NCBI GenBank assembly: GCA_027002375.1
Contig: JALWZX010000069.1
Coordinates: 1 to 10,911, forward strand
Source of the DNA: a candidate division WWE3 bacterium
GTDB taxonomy: Bacteria > Patescibacteriota > WWE3 > 2-01-FULL-39-13
Direction: 5' to 3'
DNA length: 10,911 bases
The notes beneath the pieces were generated by a model that worked only from the letters and a program-made list of their open reading frames with translations, was not told the origin of the DNA and ran no database searches. The translations under genes were made by a program, and so were the position numbers. Shown one piece after another: positions 1 through 6,894 of this stretch (the stretch's first letter is position 1; each line of letters begins with the position of its first letter).

Positions 1-577
1 CATCATATACTGAGGCAGCAAAATACACGTAATTGTTTTTTATCAAGGTAATAACATTTTCTATACTAGAAAAATACATTATCAATGCAAATTGATTAGT
101 ATTAATCACTCTAGATATAGCTACAGAAAAAGGTTTTATATGCCTAATCTTAATTCCAAATTTATCTAACGTACCATGTATTTTGTCATACAAGTCCCGT
201 CTCATAGCAGCAACCTCTACACTATAATGTCGATCAATGTGCGATATTACCTTATAATCCCAAATAATGTCTGAAATGTGCTCTGGTATACTTTTTTCTA
301 ATCTTTCTGATATTACGTTTCTCAAATCCCCATCTTTATCTATCGAGTAATCTAAATCTAATTTTAATATATATATAAGCTCATCAGAAACTAGTATAGA
401 AACACTTTTAAACTTATGTTTTTTGCAAATCTCTTGTATCTTTTCATTTACATCTTCTGGCTTTTTTATTCTCAAAGACTGTTTAACCTCAACACTAGGG
501 GTTCTTCCAGTTTTAATCTCTGCATATTGAATTTCATTTTTCACTATAACAAGTATATTTTTGTTTTTATTCTTCAT
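1..577 (-). CDS. PilM/GspL-like pilus assembly protein, 3' part beyond window
   Basis: I translated this frame by hand: it is open from an ATG at 577-575 to base 1, giving 192 codons with the C-terminus outside the window. It starts MKNKNKNILVIVKNEIQYAE. The segments ERLEKSIPEHISDIIWDYKV and DKFGIKIRHIKPFSVAISRV match the layout of the PilM actin-like fold, where a 'weaekyiPf...Dy' segment precedes a 'GL.p..ie..alA' segment, followed by a strand pair here reading FALIMYFSSIENVITLIKN. The PilM nucleotide motifs (D-x-G near the N-terminus, DIG later) are absent, so it may resemble the non-nucleotide-binding cytoplasmic domain of GspL. In PilM systems this protein sits at the inner face of the membrane, linking the ATPase to the alignment complex. 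Its ATG overlaps the stop of the preceding gene as ATGA, and AAGGA lies three bases upstream. Family assignment is by pattern and is moderately sure. Confidence 0.6.
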   Translation of the reverse strand, partial: MKNKNKNILVIVKNEIQYAEIKTGRTPSVEVKQSLRIKKPEDVNEKIQEICKKHKFKSVSILVSDELIYILKLDLDYSIDKDGDLRNVISERLEKSIPEHISDIIWDYKVISHIDRHYSVEVAAMRRDLYDKIHGTLDKFGIKIRHIKPFSVAISRVINTNQFALIMYFSSIENVITLIKNNYVYFAASVYD

Positions 578-963
578 TTTTCCTTAATATATATTCTTCC
601 AGTTCCATCATCTAAAACAGTTGCTTCTAGAACCTTAGAATAGCCATCAGAATCGTATACAACCGTATACACAGTTGTACCAGCATCAGTAGTAAACGAC
701 ACAGAACATGTACCTATTGGTAATACTATTGTATCAGAAATTGGTTTCTCTAGGTAATGTCTCACTAAAACATCATCTAAACATGATCTAATAATTTGAT
801 TTGCCTCTAAAGAATCATTATTGGTCATAGCAATCTGCCCATGATCTATAGATGTTAACGTAAGAGACATACCAATTACTGCGATAACACTACTCACAAT
901 AACTGCAGTAATTAACGCTATATATCCCCGTTCAGTCTTTCTTAAATTTGGCATAAAATTCAT
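574..963 (-). CDS. Small minor prepilin, PilX/GspK-like
   Basis: This 129-residue protein begins with a 13-residue basic leader ending ERG, then YIALITAVIVSSVIAVIGMS, a single hydrophobic helix. That is the layout of a type III signal peptide cleaved by PilD after Gly13. Position +5 of the mature protein is Ile rather than the usual Glu, as in GspK, the tip pseudopilin of type II secretion. The remaining globular part of about 90 residues is mostly beta, with Cys61 and Cys86 that could form a disulfide. GspK proteins are usually far larger, so this would be a minimal version; PilX-like is the other reading. It follows the PilW/GspJ-like gene by 31 bases and overlaps the PilM-like gene by 4. 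A second ATG (M4) could also be the start; upstream only a weak GAAAGA is seen. Confidence 0.65.
   Translation of the reverse strand: MNFMPNLRKTERGYIALITAVIVSSVIAVIGMSLTLTSIDHGQIAMTNNDSLEANQIIRSCLDDVLVRHYLEKPISDTIVLPIGTCSVSFTTDAGTTVYTVVYDSDGYSKVLEATVLDDGTGRIYIKEK
581..585 (-). promoter_or_regulatory. Ribosome binding site AAGGA for the PilM-like gene
   Basis: AAGGA on the minus strand ends three bases before the ATG at 577-575. It lies inside the last codons of the preceding prepilin gene, whose TGA overlaps the ATG, so translational coupling is likely. The spacing is short, but this is one of the clearer Shine-Dalgarno matches in the operon. Confidence 0.5.
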
Positions 964-994
964 TAACTAAAATCTTTCTTCAATAATGTTATGT

Positions 995-1579
995 TTATAA
1001 TTTTGACTTAACAGTTACAGTATTACTTATAGATTTATGAATTACATTTTCACTATTTACCATTGAATTCCCACTATATACGACATCTATAGTATATCTC
1101 AAAGTTGGTGCACCATTTGGTATAGTCAAATCTTCAAAATTAATAGAATTAACATTAACTAAATTTGTAGATAGTTTGCACGGTGTTAAATTTGTACAAG
1201 CACCCGTCGAACCATAACCCAATTCTAAAGAACCATTCTCGATCTTAATAGTCATTGGATCTTTATACGCATCTTCTGATAAGTCATAATTTAATGTGAT
1301 CTCATCTGAACTGTTGATTGTAAAACTGCTACAATTAGACACCTCGTATTCAATTTTATGATTAAGTAGTGCCAAATTATAATCCACTTCTTGCATAGCA
1401 TTCGCATATAATCTTTGCTTTTGGGAAATCAAAGTATACATTATTATTCCAGTCATAAATATTGTTAAAACCGCTATATAAATTAACAATTCTACATAGG
1501 TTTCCCCATTATTTTTATCGAGTATATATTCTTTTATTTTAAAATTTTTGCTTAATTTTCCCATTTGAAATCGAACCAA
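995..1579 (-). CDS. Minor prepilin, PilW/GspJ-like
   Basis: This 194-residue frame carries NNGETYVELLIYIAVLTIF, a prepilin cleavage site (after Gly25) with Glu at mature position +5 and a hydrophobic helix to about residue 50. A Q-x-x-x-Y stretch and a mixed alpha/beta body follow, as in PilW/GspJ proteins, with Cys83, Cys127 and Cys133 roughly placed in the body. The start is TTG at 1579-1577, chosen because AGGAG lies seven bases upstream; the first ATG, at 1564-1562, has no Shine-Dalgarno site. With the TTG start it overlaps the preceding 643-residue prepilin gene by 28 bases, so the two are probably coupled. By analogy with the GspI-J-K tip complex it would pair with the neighbouring I-like and K-like prepilins under the fibre tip. 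Exact subfamily is inferred from order and size. Confidence 0.7.
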   Translation of the reverse strand: MVRFQMGKLSKNFKIKEYILDKNNGETYVELLIYIAVLTIFMTGIIMYTLISQKQRLYANAMQEVDYNLALLNHKIEYEVSNCSSFTINSSDEITLNYDLSEDAYKDPMTIKIENGSLELGYGSTGACTNLTPCKLSTNLVNVNSINFEDLTIPNGAPTLRYTIDVVYSGNSMVNSENVIHKSISNTVTVKSKL

Positions 1580-3483
1580 TAATAAACTCCTAAGCTTCCA
1601 TTTGTACTAAATGTATTAAATGCACTTTGCCCAATAGTAGAAAACCTATCTTCTTGACCAAACCAAGCATTGGTGGCAACATTTCGATCAGAATCACCCA
1701 TTATCGCCATGATATCATTGGTTTTAGGATCATCATCTAAAACAACAGATTTCACCTCTCCAGGCATTGTACCCTGCAACTCTTGTTCACTACTCCAACT
1801 CCCACCCGTGGTATTATAAACTCTATATTTAGGGGTTCTTCTCTCATTAGAAGTGCTTCCACCAGAATAAACAACAACTGCATTTTCGCCAGAATTCGCT
1901 TCATACTTAATATCGTACGACTGGTCTAAATCTCCATAGGTTCTATCTGTAAGTACAACTGCACTATTATAATTACCAATTACTCTTGTTAGATCCGCAC
2001 ATAAAACGCTCATATCAGGACTAAATAATGTATCAGCTTGTGTACATAATATGTATTTATTATTACTGTTTGGATCATTCTCAACTCTATACATTTTAGG
2101 GTTAATGAAAAGTGTAGGTATAGTAAGACCGAAACTCCAACTATTGTTGCTAGCAGTAAAGACCCTCATAGACATACTGTTGTCGGTGCCATCATCATAA
2201 ACCATTGTTAAACTAGCGTTTCCATTCGAACTAACCCAATCTAATGACAAATTTTGGTAACTCGTATCTTTTACATCTGTAGCATGAACAACCGCACTAT
2301 CGAAACTATTATTGTCATAATAAGATGTCGTAGTATTTTCATTCATATCTCTTACACCAATCATAATAGCGTTGTCTAACGGGTTCGCTCTAGAAAAAAC
2401 CCATTCTGGAACACCCGAAACAGAAAATGCTATATTCTCCCCTGACCAAGAATTTCCGTCCCATATTCTGTAATATATATTATTGTCGCCTTTACTATAA
2501 AAAACATAAAAGTTTCCGTTATTCATGTAAGCACCATCATAATTTCTAGCATTATCATATGTAGTACTATCGGCAAAACTAGACAGTTCCACTGCGTTAT
2601 CCCAGGTATCTCCATTCCAAATTACCGCATAAATCTTATTTAAATTTGATGAATCAATACTTCTAGTTACAGCTATCATCTCTTTTCTGACATCTGTTTC
2701 ATAAAGTTCAACCCTTCTAATTACATAATCATTCGACAAAGATGGATAATCATAAGCTATCTGCTCGTTATACCAATACCCTGCACCACATGGTCCAGAC
2801 GCACTATAATTTTTATATTTCAAAACTTCTTTCGCAGATTCTTCGTCAGAATATACCAAAATGCCTTTTGATTCATCAGTAGTTAATGATCCCCAGTTAG
2901 CAATATAGGTTGGTATTTCAATCAACCGTTTCGCCCCAGGATTTTTAATTTTATTATAGTCAACAGTTACAAGAAATTTTTTAACATATGGGTCAATTAC
3001 ACCGTTGGTATCATCAATTATATTATAGTTGGAATCCCTATAGACATCTGTTATTGTAATTTCCCTGTGATAATCGTCAAAATCATTACCGGTACCCGAT
3101 AACACATACCTACCACCCTCAATTGCAAGCCCATATGTACCATTTACAAATGTATTGCACCATTCATCATGTTTCATAGAATTTATAGCTTCTATAGCCT
3201 CTTGAGCATATATAGTAGCTGTATCTAGCTTCTCGCTTGATTGATTCAACATAACATTCGAATACATTGTTGTAATCGCAGTAAGAGAAATTATTGAAAA
3301 TATAGCAATAGCCAAAACCAGCTCAATAATGCTAAAACCTAGTGAAACTTCACGGGTTAAAGCCCGTGGTTTCTTATCGCCAATTACTATTGTTGACCAA
3401 CTCCAACCACGCACTAAAATGCGTAGTTTTGAGTTTGGTGATAATAAATTTTTGTTATGTTTAATTAATTTTTTATGATTCAT
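1552..3483 (-). CDS. Large minor prepilin with C-terminal beta-propeller-like domain (PilV/GspI position)
   Basis: This 643-residue protein has a prepilin motif GFSIIELVLAIAIFSIISL at residues 49-67, with cleavage expected after Gly49 and Glu54 at mature +5. A PilV/GspI-like pilin part runs to about residue 200. Residues 266-643 hold about seven loosely repeated units of 35-60 residues. Each pairs a hydrophobic strand (EMIAVT, NFYVFYS, AIMIGV, SLTMVYD, KYILCT, NAVVVYS, DIMAIMG), usually followed by a second strand ending near W/Y-x-G/N-x-S/T-W (YAVIWNGDTW, YYRIWDGNSW, RVFTASNNSW, YRVYNTTGGSW). This periodicity fits a seven-bladed beta-propeller. Typical GspI/PilV proteins are 110-200 residues, so the extra domain is exceptional and would be displayed at the fibre tip. 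The leader of 49 residues is also abnormal: about 28 of them come from a palindromic repeat. ATG follows the previous stop by one base, with no clear ribosome site. Confidence 0.78.
   Translation of the reverse strand: MNHKKLIKHNKNLLSPNSKLRILVRGWSWSTIVIGDKKPRALTREVSLGFSIIELVLAIAIFSIISLTAITTMYSNVMLNQSSEKLDTATIYAQEAIEAINSMKHDEWCNTFVNGTYGLAIEGGRYVLSGTGNDFDDYHREITITDVYRDSNYNIIDDTNGVIDPYVKKFLVTVDYNKIKNPGAKRLIEIPTYIANWGSLTTDESKGILVYSDEESAKEVLKYKNYSASGPCGAGYWYNEQIAYDYPSLSNDYVIRRVELYETDVRKEMIAVTRSIDSSNLNKIYAVIWNGDTWDNAVELSSFADSTTYDNARNYDGAYMNNGNFYVFYSKGDNNIYYRIWDGNSWSGENIAFSVSGVPEWVFSRANPLDNAIMIGVRDMNENTTTSYYDNNSFDSAVVHATDVKDTSYQNLSLDWVSSNGNASLTMVYDDGTDNSMSMRVFTASNNSWSFGLTIPTLFINPKMYRVENDPNSNNKYILCTQADTLFSPDMSVLCADLTRVIGNYNSAVVLTDRTYGDLDQSYDIKYEANSGENAVVVYSGGSTSNERRTPKYRVYNTTGGSWSSEQELQGTMPGEVKSVVLDDDPKTNDIMAIMGDSDRNVATNAWFGQEDRFSTIGQSAFNTFSTNGSLGVYYWFDFKWEN
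1587..1591 (-). promoter_or_regulatory. Ribosome binding site AGGAG deciding a TTG start
   Basis: The minus strand reads AGGAG, then seven bases, then TTG (1579-1577). This is the best Shine-Dalgarno match among the minor prepilin genes and favours the non-ATG start of the PilW/GspJ-like gene over the ATG 15 bases further on. It lies within the last codons of the upstream gene. Confidence 0.55.
3345..3427 (-). repeat. Two-hairpin palindromic repeat inside a prepilin leader, IS200/IS605-end-like
   Basis: On the minus strand two strong stem-loops lie 33 bases apart. The first (3427-3406) is ACTACGCA, loop TTTTAG, TGCGTGGT: an 8-bp stem with one G-U pair, so it folds best as minus-strand RNA. 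The second (3372-3345) is AAAC-CACGGG, loop CTTTAA, CCCGTG-AA-GTTT: a 6-bp GC-rich stem extended by 4 bp past an AA bulge. They are far more GC-rich and structured than the neighbouring DNA. Hairpins of the CCACGGG-cuuua-CCCGTG kind recall ends of IS200/IS605-type elements and the 3' part of their guide-like RNAs. No transposase gene is present, so this would be a remnant or a non-autonomous copy. It is read in frame as residues 20-46 of the prepilin. Mobile origin is inference. Confidence 0.55.
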
Positions 3484-3484
3484 A

Positions 3485-3928
3485 TTAGTTACTTACAATC
3501 TGCATACCACCTATACTGTTCATACTAATATTGTTAGAGAAAGTTCCAGTTTGAATAGTAATATTAAGTGCAGTACTTGGCTCTCCTGTACGATTAGTAA
3601 ACTGTACGTCGGTAAGCCCACTAATATATGTACCACTCGAAAGTTCGAACTCGTTTTTATATTCACTGTTAGAACAAGTTCCAGAATATAACCTGACAAT
3701 ACCGTTATCGTAACAAATTCCCCAAGTACTATCGCCCTTACTATTTAACGCAAACATTTGTGATTTTCTTATCAGGCTAACAATTTCATCTCTAGCTCTG
3801 TTATGCCTAACACCGTTCATATAATTTAATGAGAAAGGTATGGTCATAACAGCTAAAATTGCTGTTATACCTAAAACAACCAAAAGTTCTATTAAAGTAA
3901 AACCGCTACAAATTTTTAAAGATTCCAT
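3485..3928 (-). CDS. Minor prepilin, FimT/GspH-like
   Basis: With the ATG at 3928-3926 the product is 147 residues: leader MESLKICSG, then FTLIELLVVLGITAILAVMT with Glu at mature +5. The stretch after the helix (RHNRARDEIVSLIRKSQMFALNS) is characteristic of FimT/GspH pseudopilins, followed by a beta-rich body with ICYDNG and GTCS cysteines that may pair. The frame stays open 26 codons further upstream into pilC, but those codons are the pilC 3' end in another frame and would give an implausible leader, so the internal ATG is preferred. It starts 16 bases after the pilC stop and ends one base before the next prepilin gene. In the H-I-J-K scheme it would join the fibre body to the tip complex. 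Confidence 0.82.
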   Translation of the reverse strand: MESLKICSGFTLIELLVVLGITAILAVMTIPFSLNYMNGVRHNRARDEIVSLIRKSQMFALNSKGDSTWGICYDNGIVRLYSGTCSNSEYKNEFELSSGTYISGLTDVQFTNRTGEPSTALNITIQTGTFSNNISMNSIGGMQIVSN

Positions 3929-3944
3929 AATAGTCACACTGAAC

Positions 3945-5018
3945 TTAATTAATACTACCTGTAATTTGATATATAGGCCCGATAATTGCAATTGCAATAA
4001 AACCAACCATTATACCCATACCAATTAACAAAAAAGGTTCAATAATTGATGACATATTCTTAGTCATATGATCTATTTCAGTCTCATAAAACTCACTCAT
4101 ATACTCTAGTACCTCTGATAAATTACCTGTTCTTTCACCAACCTTTATCATTCTTGGTATCATAGATGGTATCTCTTTGTAATCCCCATCTTCCATTGAG
4201 TCACTAATATTTCTTCCTTGAACAAGTGCATCTTCAACTTCATGTAGGTCTTTATTAAAAGTAAGGTTTGTCATTGTATCAGCAGTCGTTTCAAGCGCCT
4301 TTGTTGCAGGAACCCCACTGTTCAATAAAGTGGCAAGGTTTCTACACATTCTGGCAAGCTGTGTATAACGAATCAATTTTCCAAAAACAGGCATTACTAA
4401 TTGAATCTTATGCCACCTCGGCTTCACATGTCTTGTATTTAAAAACCATTTTATAAAAATGAAAAACAGCCCAGTTAGAGTAAAGATTAGTATTCCATGA
4501 TCTTTCATAACGCCTGCAAATACCATTAGCATTCTTGTTGATAAAGGAAGCTCAGCATTTAAAGAGTTAAAAAAATCTACAAACTGTGGCAAAATTACAA
4601 TTGAAATAAAACCACCTATGCCAAAAGTCGCAATTAAAATTAACGTAGGATAAAACATTGCACCTTTTATTTTTTTTCTTAGCTCATAATCTTTAGCTAA
4701 CTGATCAGCTAAAAACTCTAAAGTAGTCTCTAGTGTGCCTGACTCTTCACTTACTTTTACCAAACTAACATAGAATTTATCAAAAGTATCCGGAAATCTA
4801 CCTAATGCAACATGTAAAGATTTTCCGCTTTGCACATCCTCGTACACTTGTAATAATACACTTTTAAAATACTTAGATTTAGTATGCTCTGCTAACGTTT
4901 GCAATGTCTCAGATATAGGCACACCAGACTTTATCATAATATACATATGCTTAGTAAACATAAGCTTTTCTAGTGGTTTAACCTTATTAAATGGATTCTT
5001 TATTTTCAACTTGTGCAT
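3945..5018 (-). CDS. pilC: Type IV pilus inner-membrane platform protein PilC (GspF family)
   Basis: This 357-residue polytopic protein forms the membrane platform on which PilB acts to extract pilins into the growing fibre. It contains two GspF repeats. The first (about residues 20-140) includes IKSGVPISETLQTLAE and VKVSEESGTLETTLEFLADQ. The second (about 222-345) includes LLNSGVPATKALETTAD and IKVGERTGNLSEVLEYMSEF. Membrane segments are at about 120-143, 174-193 and 326-348, matching the usual three. It is slightly shorter than the roughly 400 residues common in the family, lacking most of the N-terminal extension. The ATG at 5018 follows the pilB stop by a single base, so translation is almost certainly coupled to pilB. 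Assignment is secure. Confidence 0.96.
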   Translation of the reverse strand: MHKLKIKNPFNKVKPLEKLMFTKHMYIMIKSGVPISETLQTLAEHTKSKYFKSVLLQVYEDVQSGKSLHVALGRFPDTFDKFYVSLVKVSEESGTLETTLEFLADQLAKDYELRKKIKGAMFYPTLILIATFGIGGFISIVILPQFVDFFNSLNAELPLSTRMLMVFAGVMKDHGILIFTLTGLFFIFIKWFLNTRHVKPRWHKIQLVMPVFGKLIRYTQLARMCRNLATLLNSGVPATKALETTADTMTNLTFNKDLHEVEDALVQGRNISDSMEDGDYKEIPSMIPRMIKVGERTGNLSEVLEYMSEFYETEIDHMTKNMSSIIEPFLLIGMGIMVGFIAIAIIGPIYQITGSIN

Positions 5019-5019
5019 T

Positions 5020-6711
5020 TTATTCTTTAGAAACTCTTATAACCTCATCAATCGTTGTAATCCCAAGTCTAACTTTTTCTAAACCATCTTCTAACATTGT
5101 TCTCATACCCTTACTTATTGCAATTTCGGATATAGTAGAAGCGTTTTCTTTGTTTACTATCGCAGTTCTTATATCATCATCAATTTCCATAACTTCATAA
5201 ATTCCGATTCTGCCTACATACCCGGTTCCGTGGCATTCGTCACAACCCTTTCCTTTATATACTCTCTTAAAATCACTATGCTTAAAATTGTCTTTTACAA
5301 ACTCATCTGGAAAATTTTTAGCATACGCTTTGTAATCCGATGCTGTCATATCAACAGATACCTTACAATTATCACAAATTCTTCTTACCAATCTTTGGCC
5401 AACAACAACATTGAGTGAAGAAGCAACTAAAAATGGCTCTACCCCCATATCAAAAAGCCTTGGAATCGTAGTCGATGCGTCATTTGCATGTAATGTTGAT
5501 AACACCAAATGCCCTGTCATAGAAGAATTAACGGCTATGTTAGCAGTTTCACTATCTCTGATTTCCCCAACTAAAATAACATCAGGATCTTGACGAACAA
5601 TTGCACGTAACCCAGACGCAAAAGTTAAACCCGATTTATTATTAACTTGTATTTGACTAATACCCTCGATTTCATATTCAACAGGGTCTTCAATAGTCAT
5701 AATATTAATTTCACGTCTATTCAAATTCTTTAAAATTGCGTAAAGAGTAGTCGTTTTACCTGAACCTGTAGGACCAGTTGTTAAAATCATTCCATATGGC
5801 TTTTTATACCCGAGCTCAATTTTCTCTAACGAATCATCCCTAAATCCCAAATCTTTTAATGACATTTTTCTTGACTTTTCAGATAGAAGCCTCAAAACAG
5901 CTTTTTCACCTTCAGTAACAGGTACTAAAGAAACACGTAAATTTAATGTTTCATCATACATCTTTTTCTGAATTTTACCATCTTGTGGCACTTGTCTTAC
6001 ATCGGTGCGTAAATTACTCATAACTTTAATTCTAGTAATTATCTGTTCATGAATTTCTATGGGAATTTCAGTAATATCATGCAACATACCATCAATTCTG
6101 AATCTCAAAAGCGAATATTTTTCTTCAGGCTCTAAATGAATATCAGATGCCTTACTCTTGTATGCATAATCAATTATCTCGTCTACTATCTTAATTATTG
6201 GATGTTCTTTGGATTTACCATATGACTCACTAGCCATTTTTATATTATCTTGAATAATTTTCTCAAAAGAGTTCTCTATATCTTCGACGTACATATCGAA
6301 CATTTCTTTAATATCTTTATCTGAAGAGAAATAATATTTAACATTCAAGCCTATCTTTTTTCTTATAAAATCTATAGACAAAAAATTCCCAGGTTTTGCG
6401 GTAGCAACATATAAAGTGTTATTAGATATTTTAAATGGAAACACGAGTTGTCCTCTAGCGAATTTTTCTGGAATATATTCTAAAGCGAGTTTATCAATCT
6501 TTGTATGTTTTAGATCAACATAGGGAATCTTTAATTCTGCAGAGATAAGCTGAGCTAATTGAGAACTTTTTATTAAATCACTACTAGACAAATATTCGTA
6601 TAAGGTAATCCCCTTTGATTTAGCGTCATCCTTAGCAAGATCAAACTGTTTTTCTGTAAAAATTTTAGTATCTACTAGTATTCTCTTTAAAAGATCTTCG
6701 GTAATTTGCAT
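5020..6711 (-). CDS. pilB: Type IV pilus assembly ATPase PilB (GspE family)
   Basis: This 563-residue cytoplasmic hexameric ATPase drives pilus extension. Residues 1-150 form an MshEN/GspE N-terminal region (LSSSDLIKSSQLAQLISAEL). The ATPase core has ASDIHLEP (188-195), Walker A GPTGSGKT (313-320), an Asp box TIEDPVEYEIEG (339-350), Walker B ILVGEIRD (379-386) and a His box GHLVLSTLHANDA (400-412). Four cysteines, CDNC (446-449) and CDEC (490-493), form the zinc site that marks PilB/GspE and is absent from the retraction ATPase PilT. All catalytic residues are intact and length is normal. It heads the downstream operon. The start ATG has no Shine-Dalgarno site but a TATAAT box lies about 40 bases upstream. 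No pilT is seen here. Confidence 0.98.
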   Translation of the reverse strand: MQITEDLLKRILVDTKIFTEKQFDLAKDDAKSKGITLYEYLSSSDLIKSSQLAQLISAELKIPYVDLKHTKIDKLALEYIPEKFARGQLVFPFKISNNTLYVATAKPGNFLSIDFIRKKIGLNVKYYFSSDKDIKEMFDMYVEDIENSFEKIIQDNIKMASESYGKSKEHPIIKIVDEIIDYAYKSKASDIHLEPEEKYSLLRFRIDGMLHDITEIPIEIHEQIITRIKVMSNLRTDVRQVPQDGKIQKKMYDETLNLRVSLVPVTEGEKAVLRLLSEKSRKMSLKDLGFRDDSLEKIELGYKKPYGMILTTGPTGSGKTTTLYAILKNLNRREINIMTIEDPVEYEIEGISQIQVNNKSGLTFASGLRAIVRQDPDVILVGEIRDSETANIAVNSSMTGHLVLSTLHANDASTTIPRLFDMGVEPFLVASSLNVVVGQRLVRRICDNCKVSVDMTASDYKAYAKNFPDEFVKDNFKHSDFKRVYKGKGCDECHGTGYVGRIGIYEVMEIDDDIRTAIVNKENASTISEIAISKGMRTMLEDGLEKVRLGITTIDEVIRVSKE

Positions 6712-6748
6712 TGGGCAGTTTTTATTTTAAATTAATACAATTGTAATG

Positions 6749-6754
6749 ATTATA
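6749..6754 (-). promoter_or_regulatory. Probable -10 box of the pilB operon promoter
   Basis: TATAAT on the minus strand would place transcription start near 6742, about 30 bases before the pilB ATG. It lies between the pilin terminator and pilB, where a promoter is needed for independent expression. The -35 region at 17-base spacing reads TACAAT, a poor match, so strength is uncertain. Confidence 0.4.
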
Positions 6755-6824
6755 CTATAAAATAACGTAGTATTGTATGATTAAAAACGAGTGCAACAGG
6801 TTTAACATGCATAATACTATCATT

Positions 6825-6856
6825 AAAAAAGGAGAGCTTATTGCTCCCCTTTTTTT
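6825..6856 (-). terminator. Intrinsic terminator of the major pilin gene
   Basis: The minus strand reads an A run, GGGGAGC, loop AATAA, GCTCTCC, then six T. The 7-bp stem is complete only in the minus-strand RNA, where one pair is G-U; the plus-strand RNA would have an A-C mismatch. It lies 38 bases after the pilin stop codon and separates strong pilin expression from the pilB operon. The flanking A and T runs could extend the stem. Confidence 0.88.
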
Positions 6857-6894
6857 GATGTACATCTAGTCTACGATCATACAATCCATGGTTA

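Noticed and set aside
416..643. Plus-strand frame of 75 codons
   Set aside because: It lies antisense across the PilM-like and PilX-like genes, has a Phe/Tyr-rich composition typical of a reversed AT-rich gene, and has no ribosome site.
3929..4006. Upstream extension of the FimT/GspH-like prepilin
   Set aside because: It overlaps the pilC 3' end in another frame and would give an unlikely 35-residue leader; the ATG at 3928 gives a normal 9-residue leader.
6825..6856. Bidirectional terminator
   Set aside because: The stem has an A-C mismatch in plus-strand RNA, and no plus-strand gene ends here; only the minus-strand reading is well supported.
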